From the NCBI GenBank assembly GCA_035235625.1, contig CP141143.1:12569092-12633091 (forward strand): a DNA stretch of 64,000 nucleotides. Reading direction: 5' to 3'. This document shows, piece by piece, positions 49,003 to 58,842 of the stretch (positions are counted from its first letter, which is position 1; every line of letters begins with the position of its first letter). The notes beneath the pieces are model-generated. The model saw nothing but the letters and a program-made list of their open reading frames with translations. It ran no database searches and was not told the DNA's origin. Position numbers and translations under genes: made by a program. The DNA is from Saururus chinensis (taxonomy: Eukaryota > Streptophyta > Magnoliopsida > Piperales > Saururaceae).

Positions 49003-50681
49003 CTAAAAGCTCATGGAGGTCTGAATGACATCAATATTTGCTATTGCCGTCTCAATCTTCTCCTTCAGCTGAGCTTTCTCGGCCTCATCAGCCTAAAAAG
49101 ACAGAAAGCCCAGGGAAATCAGAACTCATACACAGTTAATCTTAAAAAGCGAAGATCAGATATATCTGGTACTGGACTAATTACCTCCACAAAAACAGTT
49201 TTCAAGAGCTTTCCGGATACAGCAGTAATGTTACTTGTAATAACTCTGAGATTCAAGGACTCAAACACCTCGCAGAGTCTCACCATCGTGTCCGACTTCC
49301 TGCTGCATGTGAGACTAATGATCGATGTCCTCTCTCCCACCTCCGTCACCTTCAGCTGTCCAACAACAGGAACAATATCAGAAATTGCTCCTTCAATCTT
49401 CCTTCATAATCTCTTCAGTAACATTCTACCTAATTTGTTTGTCCCTCCATGCTAATTCTAAAAATGTTTTTTCTTGTGCTCAACGAGTGTATTTCAAGTG
49501 TTGTATTTCAAAATACTTATTGTCACGATTCATGGATGTTTATGAATGAAAAAGGAAATATATATATGCATGGCTTACTTCTAGCACTTCGATACCATTG
49601 GAATCACTGGTCTGATCCTTCTTCCTCCGGCTTGTTCTAGAATGGGACGGACCCGCGTGACTCACGTCGAAAGTGGGTGCCGTCTTTTGCTTTCCACACT
49701 CCAGCTCCGCTATCTCGGCTTCTATCTTCCTCTCTTCCTCATGAAGCACTTGGATGTAGTCAATTGCGTCCTTGATTATCGATGCCTTGTCCATCTACGT
49801 TAATTTCATGTTCAACCAATCAATACAACCCTCAAACGACGAAATTCATTGATTTTTTGAAATAAAAATGACCGCTCACATCCACGTGATCCATGCACAA
49901 GACTTATGCTTCATATGATATTTGTTTTTTTCCTTCACAGGTGTTGGTATGAAGAGAAAGTCGTATTATTAGGATTTAGGAGATGAACTGCGATGCACCG
50001 CCATAATTACCTTGCTTATGTTGGGGACGACGGCCCTGAGGGCGAAGAGCCTCTCGTTGAGCTTCTTCCTCCTGTTCCTCTCCGACACGATATTCTTGGC
50101 AGTGGCGGAGGATGCAGCTCCATCGGGGGAACTGGAGTCGTAGTACCCAGATATTCCCTCGTCCCATCCCCAGCTGCAGACATGCAAGTGGCGACCAAAT
50201 TCAAGTTCAGTTTACGTTTAGTAGTGCAATAAATACTGTTCACAGCGTGACCAGAATGGCAGAATGAAGATAACTAAGTTATAGCCAACGTTAATAACAC
50301 GGAAAGCGCTGCTCCTCTGGTTACGCAGAGCACCCGGAGCTGGTAGAGATGATTCCTAGATTTTTGGGACTGTCTAACAAAGAAGAAATATCTGAATACT
50401 GTTTCAAGTGGAGACGGGTTAGGACAGAACTTTTCAGATAATATTTAGCTGAAGGGACTGTGCCGGGACAAATCACGGAAAAAGCCACTGGATGCAGTTT
50501 TGAAGGCCAATAGTTGTGGGCAGTAGGGATTTGTGAAGAAGTTAGAAAAAAAAATTCAAAGACAAATTTTTTTCAAAGCACAAGAACAAGACTAGCTTAC
50601 AGCTTACCTATCTAGCTCTTCGTTCTGTAGGAACATCTTGGTTTCCCAGTACAAGTTGTATTCATCGTCCATATTCTCCAT
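49003..50681 (-). CDS. BHLH35: bHLH35-like transcription factor, 5 exons
   Basis: Nuclear basic helix-loop-helix protein, 237 aa. Exons in transcript order: 50681-50608, 50173-50011, 49794-49579, 49355-49185, 49092-49003; total 714 nt, all phases consistent. The N-terminus MENMDDEYNLYW and the motif GYYDSSSPDGAASS precede the basic region KNIVSERNRRKKLNERL (from residue 51); helix 2 starts at MDKASIIKDAIDYIQ (residue 80), exactly at an exon border. The last two exons form an ACT-like dimerisation domain (LKVTEVGERTSIISLTC ... VFESLNLRVITSN). The gene ends IQTSMSF. The layout matches Arabidopsis bHLH35 closely. The usual His at position 5 of the basic region is missing while Glu (E56) and Arg residues are kept, as in bHLH35 itself. 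Stress-related roles are known for some relatives; nothing here shows its regulation. Confidence 0.93.
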
Positions 50682-50775
50682 CCTGCCCGCCTCCTTTCTC
50701 CTCGGCCGATCTAGACTCAGAGTAGGCCGAAGACAAAACAGGGGTGATGACCAGCTCCGTGCAGCTCACAAGCTT

Positions 50776-50783
50776 ATTATAAA
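50776..50783 (-). promoter_or_regulatory. Possible TATA box of the bHLH35-like gene
   Basis: On the minus strand CCTTTATAATAAGC lies about 100 bp upstream of the ATG, so a transcript start near 50745 would leave a 5' UTR of about 65 nt. Position and sequence are plausible but untested. Confidence 0.35.
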
Positions 50784-51274
50784 GGACGCGTCTTGACTGA
50801 TCTGACAGCAGAAGGACGACAGAGCCAGCTTCAGAGAAACGCACACAACTGGGCCACCACTGCGCACCCCTTGTACCGCGCCCGGAACAACCAGGCTTCC
50901 AAGAAACAGAGACGGCCTTAAAGCGACTCGTTTATGGACGGTGACAGTGACATGGCTGACATTAGGACTCAAAGCAAGTACTGGAGTTGATTATTGCCAA
51001 AAAGAAAAAAAAGATCAGGAGCTGAGAGTTTTCTTTATCGTGGATGCACTCATCAAAAGAGGATAATAATTGGGACATCTTGCCGTGCCCCCCCAATGAA
51101 ATAGCAGTAAAAGGGGGTCAATGGCCATGACTAGCTTCTGATTATCTCTCTGGTCTATGGTTTCATACTACTATTTGGGCTGCGCTCTCGTAATACAGTG
51201 ACAAGCCACAGCAAAAGCCAGAAAAACAACGGCTCTTGTTCACTGCTGCAATTACTTTGCCGACAGACGCACTA

Positions 51275-51424
51275 CAGGGGAAGAATTTTTCATGTTCTTC
51301 ACTGACAATGATAGATGTTGGCGCCGCGTGCATACGAATGTGCCATTGTGGATAAAGGGCTCCCAAGGCTAGCTTAACTTACGTTAAGATCATTATTAAT
51401 GAAGAGCAGGAAAAATTCGTCCCG
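51275..51424. mobile_element. Family A MITE upstream of the bHLH35-like gene
   Basis: About 150 bp with terminal inverted repeats of roughly 35 bp: GGGGAAGAATTTTTCATGTT then CTTCACTGACAATGA on the left; ATTATTAATGAAGAGCAGGA then AAAATTCG on the right in reverse complement. It lies about 600 bp upstream of the bHLH start. Same family as 36776-36997. Confidence 0.65.
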
Positions 51425-51474
51425 AACCCAGCCATTTTTGGCTGATAATGGATCTTGACATTTGAACCGCTTCT

Positions 51475-51620
51475 ACGTTAAGTTGCTTGCTGTAATAAAA
51501 AAAACCATTAAGTTGTTTGCTGTAATTAAAAAAAACCCATTAAGTTGCTTGCTGTAATAAAAAAAAAACCATTAAGTTGTTTGCTGTAATTAAAAAAAAA
51601 AACCCATTAAGTTGCTTGCT
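51475..51620. repeat. A-rich tandem repeat, about 31-35 bp unit
   Basis: Five copies of CATTAAGTTG(C/T)TTGCTGTAA followed by T or A and a run of A residues that grows from 7 to about 11 along the array. C and T at the variable site, and TAATA versus TAATT, alternate between copies, suggesting duplication of a two-unit block. Confidence 0.85.
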
Positions 51621-52322
51621 TGTTCATGGGTCGTAAACGCCGTCAAGTTCAGAGGCTTTTCGAGGGTTGGTTGGCGTTTCCTCGCTGGGGAGAAGAGAAC
51701 CAGCCTTAGCGGATTGGTGGAGGCCAGATATCGACCCGTTAACCATCATTAGTTGCACAATCTAATCTGTCTCTAGCTTGCAGTCCATGCCAGAGAAGCT
51801 TTTCATGCGTATGATTTTTCCACAGTTTCGTAACTACTAAGAACTATTTTCGATCGATTAAAGTGAAGCCCAAACTCGTTACCAATAATTAGCTGCTAGT
51901 ATTTTAGGAATAAAAATCTATGTGCGCCGCAATAATCTTTTAATACCTAAAAAACTAAAATATGCAGTATAATTTGACTTTGGGAAAGTTGAGAGACGCT
52001 CGGGCTATGATGCGCCTCGGCACGATGACAATCCTTGGCTAGTGGGAAGATAGAAATTTTAAAAAAATAGACTTAGGCTTTTGGCCCAAATAGAAAATTA
52101 GGTAAAGAAAACTGATTTTACAAAAGTAAACCTGGGTAAGTTTGTTTAAGTTTACACGTGTCTAAGAAATGCCGAAAATGCCCCTCTAGAGATGATGGTG
52201 AAAATTTTCATCCAAATAGTCTATTCCAATGGTTTCCCTCCTAGAGTGTAGTCTCTCGCATCTTCTCAACTTCCTCATCTGCTTTTCCCCCATTTCTTCA
52301 TCCCTTGCCTCTCCTTCGGCGT
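51621..52322. other. Intergenic stretch, nothing recognised
   Basis: Mixed composition, no protein-like frame and no repeat ends recognised between the A-rich tandem repeat and the family B LTR. Confidence 0.5.
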
Positions 52323-55300
52323 TGTCACACCCCATTACTTGTTTGACACGAGTCGAACCCAGTCCAAGGAACAGTCGAAGCGCATGGGGGCAACGAGGTA
52401 ACGACTTATAGAAGACTTGACCCCTCTAACGAGTATAATACACACGGAGTAATGCATTGCTATATTTTTGTACAAGAGAAAATAAATAAAGATATAAAGG
52501 ACATCAAGCCTAAATTAGTCTACAACTCTCCAAACCCACAATCTTACAACACAAAGTCATCAAACATGGTTTAAGTCATAACATGTGAAATAAGTCTAAA
52601 GCCACAACGGATAATAAAGTATGAGGCAAAGTCAACCAAATATGAAATTCTAGCATATCGATAGAATAAACAAGTAAAGATAATAAAATCTCTAGGCTTC
52701 TATGCCTACTCCCGACCATCATTTATACGTGCCTCATAAAGATGGACCTCATTGTCTGCATGTCACACCATGCAACCCCAAAACAGAAAACATAAAGAAA
52801 ATATATCATATATTCTCTCATTTCTGATTACCTTCTCATTAATTAAATATACTCACCCATAAGTAATTTATTAAAAAGTATTTCAACATATCATCCTTAA
52901 GATGAACTATCATTTCAAACCATAAACATTTATCCTGCATGTAGAGGATCTCTAACACACTATGTATATATTCATGCATATTCATTCTCTTTCATAAACA
53001 TTTAGCCTGCAAGACAAATATTTTAAATATACTATATAGTATGCATGAATCATGCATATTCATAAACAACCATTTTACATGAAAAGTGTCTCAACACACC
53101 ATCATATCATGCATATTCATAAATAACCATCCTGCATAAAAAAGTGTTACAAACACACCAATATGTCATGCATATCCATAAACAATTATCCTACATGAAA
53201 AGTATCTCAAATACACCAACATATCATGCATATCCATAAACAACCAACCTGTATGAAAAGTGTTTCAAACACACTAACATATCATGCATAATTACTCTCA
53301 TTTATAAGCATTCACCCTACATGAGATATGCCTCTAATGCACTGACCACAATCAACAATGGTGAATGTTTAATAAAATAGACATAATAAACCTGCTCCTT
53401 AAGGCCAAAGCCCTCGAGCAACCCTATACCAAATAGACATGTTCCTCAAGGCTGAAGCCCTTGAGCAACCTCTGCCCATCAAGCGTAAACTCCCGAGCAG
53501 CCCTGCTTGTAAAGACCGAAATCCCAAGCAACAACACATGGTAAGCTGGTGCACTCAGACAAACCAGTTGGATTCTCAGGGTCCAGATAATCTCAATGGT
53601 TTGGTCTCTTTATAGCATTGTTGCTCTTCTTAACCCGGGGAGGAAAACCCGTTCTCGAGGGACGTAAACCCCGTCCTTTTGGACATAAAACCGAATCGAT
53701 AAGCCTCCAATTGATTTAACCCTATAAGAAATATCACACAATTACATCCAATCGATCAACGATGCCTAATCTTTATAAAATCTTATTCGTAAGTCCATCT
53801 CACGATGCATGCAACATAGTACATATGTGAGCAATAAATACATGAATCTTAATTCATGAAACGTGCTCCTATCAGCCATACATGCATCATTTCTAATCAT
53901 AAGTGTCAAACAATCATCATAATTACCCCCACATGTGTGTGTACATGGTAGTAGCATTAAATCCTAAGCATAGGAATATGCATTATGAACAACCCATTGA
54001 TATACTGTACACATGTTATCATAATTTAAACATGACTCCTCCTTACTGAAATCATGGGTAAAAACAATCGAAAACACAAATCCAAGTTCAATATCACGTC
54101 ATGCTAGACTTAGGTAAACATACTCATTACTACGCTTAAGCTAGACATGTTCTATCATCCACCCATAATTTAACATCACAAGTGAAAGCATATAAGTCTA
54201 TTCTCATGCTGTAAACTTGCTAGAATCCTAAGTAAAATATGGAGAATCACTCAACATGAATTTAGGATAAGAAATCATAACATGCTAAACTGAATAACAT
54301 GTAATTCACTTCACACTTGAACATCATCATAGCTCTTAATCATCAAATTAATGTCCTCACAGTAGCATTTCCAAGTATTAATCACTCATCATGATCAAAA
54401 TAAATGGTATTTAGGAAGAAGAACTTGAAAATGAGCAAAATAGGCAAAATGACCAAAACTGCTGTGTTAGCGTTCGAATGCCCTGCAGGCTGTTCGAACA
54501 CCAGAACTACAGTTCTGGTTCATCTTCTTCCTTTTGAACTCAAAACCGAAAATACACATATCCAACTTATACTTTCAAATCTCACATCCAAACATCATCA
54601 TAATGAAAATTAAGCTTAGGAAATGGTAAATTTATTAATTTATCAGCTAAAACACGAAGAAATCACAAGAAAGATTAAGCTTTACATAAACCATCATTAA
54701 AGTTCAACTTCATGCAAACCCACACAAACCTTCACCAAACTTCAACCTGAAAACACAAATCTATTTTGGATGAAAACCCTTACCTTCAGTGAGTTCTTGT
54801 ACCAAAATCAAGCCTGAAGCTCTTCAATTTCCTTCCCACATTTAGGGTTTAGTTAATACCTTGAATTAATCCGGTTTAATGAAGCTTAAATCACTTAAAA
54901 ACTCATAGATCTAGGGCTTGATTTGTTCAAAAACAAAATTCCCTCATTAGAGGTTTGAAATATAGATTAAAATCAGAAACTTGTGGTAAAAATTAAGATT
55001 TAACTTTGGAAGAGATGAGATTAAGAAAGATTAGGCAAAACCCTAAGTGATTAATGAAGGAATCAAGCTAATCTTACCTTAATCGAACTTTTCTCTCATG
55101 GAATGGGGATTAGAGCCTCTTAGCCTCTAGATTTCAGCCCTTCCCAAATGGGAATGAGGCTGTATCTTTCTATTTATAGTAAGTCATGAGGTATACCTAA
55201 TAGGAAATTAGGGTACGAATAGAATTTAACACTAAAAATGGGTAATTGGTTTATTTTGAGTCCAAAACGAAGTTTAAAAATTTTAAAACACTTCATTATT

Positions 55301-55540
55301 GACACAAGATGAGTTTAGGGTCTTGTGCACCCTAACTTTTTTGAAAAAATAGCCAAAATTTTGAGAAAAATTTGAATTGACTTAGTTTAACATACAAAAC
55401 CAATAAAATAATGAAACTTTCGATTAAAACCATTTCTAACCATCTTAAATTCAAAAATAAGTCAAACCGACACTAAACTACACAATATTAACAAAATGAA
55501 TTAAATAAATCGGTTTAGGATTTAGAAATCTTATAGGTGT
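52323..55540 (+). mobile_element. Second long LTR of family B (about 3.2 kb)
   Basis: It starts TGTCACACCCCATTACTTG with the CGAACCCAGTCCAAGG block about 35 bp in. Colinear features with the LTR at 37334: repeated CATGCATATTCATAAAC units, a GTTAGCGTTCGAATGCCCTG block at about 54466, then a long AT-rich part ending near ATTTAGAAATCTTA at about 55530. No adjacent internal region encodes retroelement proteins, so it is probably a solo LTR. The 3' border and target duplication are not fixed. Confidence 0.55.
52918..53335. repeat. 58-bp-period minisatellite in the family B LTR
   Basis: CATGCATATTCATAAAC-type words recur at 53051, 53108, 53167, 53225 and 53283, a period of 57-59 bp; earlier, more diverged units extend to about 52918. 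The equivalent place in the LTR at 37334 also has degenerate repeats, so the array is a family property. Confidence 0.75.
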
Positions 55541-55734
55541 ACTCTCCCCTCAAAGTTAAGAAGCTCGATGAGTATAATGAGAACGTTTGAGAATAACGAA
55601 TATGGGTCACTAAGTTGGCGAAGGGTGGATATCTAAGAGCTTCCGAAATGGTGCCTTATCTCTTGAAGACGAGGCATGAGCCATCATGTAATGAAGGGTG
55701 ACTAGAATTATAGTGAGGTAGGATAAGAATGATC

Positions 55735-56755
55735 ATTTTTTTCCCTTGTGGAGGCACAAATATGGTGGGGTGTATAAGATAAATAAATGAAGTAGAATAT
55801 TGGGTGTGCTTCAAAGTCAATAAGGCCAACAAATCTGGTAGAAGAATGGAAGATGTGTGTTAACTAAAAGTTTATAACTGACAACTAGTAAGGTTAGTAA
55901 GAGGTAACTATCTAATACATATATTTTTCCTTGTGGATACATTTATATGTTGGGGGTCATGAAGCATGTCGAGATGAAAGAAATTAAGTAAATTATTGGG
56001 CTACTATCAAAGTCATGAAGGGCAACATATCTTTTGGAAAAAAGGAGCTTAGAAGGGTTAACTGAAGTTGTATAACTAACAACTAGTGGTGCTAGAAGGA
56101 GGTAACTCTCGGGTACCTTTATTTTTTCCATGTGGATGTACTAATCAAGTTGTGAAACATGTTGAGATGAAAGAAATAAAACAAATTATTGGGCTTACAA
56201 TCAAAGTCACGAAGGGCAACTTTTCTGTTGGAAAAAAGGAGGTCATAAGGGTTAACTAAAAATGTATAAGTGACAATTGGTAGTGCTAGAAAGAAGTAAC
56301 TCTCGTGTACATTTATTTTTTCTTTGTGGATACACTAATAGGGGTGTGAAGCATGTTGCGATGAAAGAAATGACACAAATTATTGGGCATACTATCAAAG
56401 TCACGAAGGGAATCATATTTTTTGGAAAAGGGAGGTCATAAGGTTTAACTGAAAGTATATAACTAACATCTGATAGTGCTAGAAAGAGGTAACTCTTAGG
56501 TACATGTATTTTTTTCCTTCTGGATGCACTATTGGGGGTGTGAAGCATATTGAGATGAAAGAAATGAAGCAAATTATTGGGTGTACTATCAAAGTCATTA
56601 AGGGCAACATACGTTGTGAAAAAAGGGCTGTAGTAAGCATTAACTAGAAGTGTAAAACATACAAGTGGTAGTGCTAAAAAGAGGTAACTCTCTGGTACAT
56701 GTATATTTTCTTGTGGATGCACTAATGGGTGTGTGAATCATGTTGAGATGACATG
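55735..56755 (+). repeat. Satellite-like array, 194-bp period, about 5 copies
   Basis: The marker TCAAAGTCA occurs at 55811, 56007, 56201, 56395 and 56589, giving periods of 196, 194, 194 and 194. Each unit also has GATGAAAGAAAT, AAATTATTGGG, GxTAACTxAAAGT-type and GAGGTAACTCTC words in fixed order. Copies differ by roughly a tenth to a fifth by eye. Open frames across it (such as 56252-56722 -) are by-products. Confidence 0.85.
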
Positions 56756-57260
56756 GATACAAATGAGCAGCCTGTGTTTTGTGTGTAAGGTGGACGATGT
56801 CAGTAGACGCAAGTGTGATAGCGGCAATGCCAAGTCTTCTCTAATATTTGTTAGAAAATTATTTTCATATGAATCAATGATGACCATATTACACAATGTA
56901 ATAGGATGTTGTAGTAATGAATACTCATTGAAAATGAGTTTTACATATCATTTGGCAATCTCCATAGACCTACCTCCAACGGAAATACAAGATACAAGAA
57001 CTATCTTCATTGTTTTCTATGTGATGCTAAGACTAATGGACTCTCATTGATCATAACAAAAGTGACAACATAAAATAGAATGAAGGATGTCGGCCTAATT
57101 TGGACATTAGACGGGAGCATAACTAGTCAAATATATTGAATGTTGTTGTGGAAGTCCATAGTAGACATGGGAAAGAAGTTAACCCAAAGGTATAAGTAAA
57201 GGATGTAGTAGGGAGTGAGGGCACAAAAAACAAGCAACAATTGACAAGTGTGGATATGGA
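56756..57260. other. Flank between satellite array and gypsy remnant
   Basis: A + strand frame at 56733-57050 contains SYESMMTILHNVIGC and YSLKMSFTYHL, which faintly recalls the N-terminal region of MuDR-type transposases of plant Mutator-like elements. The match is from memory and weak. No complete gene. Confidence 0.25.
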
Positions 57261-58842
57261 TGGTGTCACGCTCCCTAACTCAAAATCGGCTAGAGGATGA
57301 AAAATTTTCTAAACCACAAATTACCACAAGTGTGGATATGGATGGTGCCACAGGAATGACCTTTGTCATCCACAAATTACCTTGTCCATCAAAGGGTTTA
57401 ACTGAAATGGTTTGCAATACAAACTGGCGATCACTTCGCCTCCCATTAGCATAACTCTTTCATCAGCGTTGGATTGTCTGAAGCCCTTGCCTGACTAACT
57501 TCAACTTGTTTGCACAGTGCCGAACAATTCATAAATGAGCATCTACAGCTCACTTACCTCAGTCCAACATGTCGACAAATCAAAATGTCATTCATGACCC
57601 CTCAAGAGTCATCCAGCCTGAGCAAGTGACTTATTCTTAAAAGTCGCTCAGTTAAACATACGGTGTCGATGCATAAACGTAGGGATACAACCTACTTCTG
57701 CACCAACAAATTCAACGTACCCCCAAGACCATACTCTTGGTCCAACAATAATCTTAACCATAAGTTTTTCCAACTCATCCTTGAGTTCATTCCACTCTAG
57801 CGGGTCATCCCGCACGATGCCCTAGAGGTAGAGTGCACTTAAGCACTAACTCAACAAACTCCACCCTTCTCTTAGGCAGAAAATTGGTAAGTCAACAGGG
57901 AACATGTCAGGAGATTCCAGACAATGTATAGCTCTTCCTGACTAAACCCTGAGACTGCTTCTCAAACAATTCGTCAAAAGGCTCTACAACCTTTAGTCAC
58001 GCATCACTTGGCCTTAACGGTTCACCCAAAGCATAAGGCTAACCGTTTTCAAACACCCTGGATACGACACTCGATCCTTTAAGGCACACAAACATCACTT
58101 GTTTCTTATAACGATCTACCACTACTCTTTGAGCGGTCAACCAATCATCAAATCCACACCGAAAACACACCCTCCTTCCCAAAATCTTACATGATAACTA
58201 CCACTTTCACTAGTGTCGAGTAGTTCCCTCAAAGGCCGTCCACAATCTTGGAGGCTCAGAATCTTCTTTTTAAACCGGTCTTAACCATGAATCTCCGGAA
58301 GGAGGTAAAAAGAGTCTCGTACTCCACCACTTACGAACTCCCTTGCCTCCAGCAAAAGGGATTTCAAATCCTTCTAACAACAAAGGTCACAAAAACATAC
58401 TCCATCTAGGTCACAAGCTAACCAATTAGGAAAAATACATCTAACAGATTTTCACTTATTAGAATGTAAGTGGCCATACCCACTCTCCGGTCATTCGGAG
58501 CTTACAAAACCTCAATGAGGTGCTTAATAACCTCAATTCGACACTAGCAGCCTCTGGCTCTCTTGCCAGGATCTAGCCAACCTTTCCAAAACTCAACACA
58601 ATCAAAAGCAGTCAATGGCTCTCCTTAGCCAATAAACGTGCGATCTAATCGCCCAAATCTCTCGGTGGTTGAGGCATTGTGGCTCAACTCTGCCCAAAGG
58701 CAGAAACAAATGGAATCAAGGGAAAACATTCACCTTGACCGCTACCAAAACCAAATCTCAACTTACTCTTACATGCCACGACTCTGGATTTGCGACTATT
58801 ATGGACTTGTAGTCAGAATGCCTAGGCTCCGATACCAACTGT
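57261..58842 (-). pseudogene. Decayed Ty3/gypsy internal region (gag and pol pieces)
   Basis: Read on the minus strand from the LTR border at 58842: a primer-binding site TTGGTATCGGAGCC at the very start (complementary to the initiator Met tRNA end, one change from the usual TGGTATCAGAGC), then a gag start MPQPPRDLGD (about 58680), then a gag-like piece PNDRRVGMATYIL (near 58500), then a protease to reverse-transcriptase border with PDMFPVDLP (about 57910) and LEWNELKDELEKLM (about 57790). The frames are cut by many stops and frameshifts and most of gag and all later pol are missing. It is a non-functional remnant. Confidence 0.7.

Noticed and set aside
56252-56722. 156-codon minus-strand frame with internal repeats
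   Set aside because: It is a chance frame through the 194-bp satellite units.
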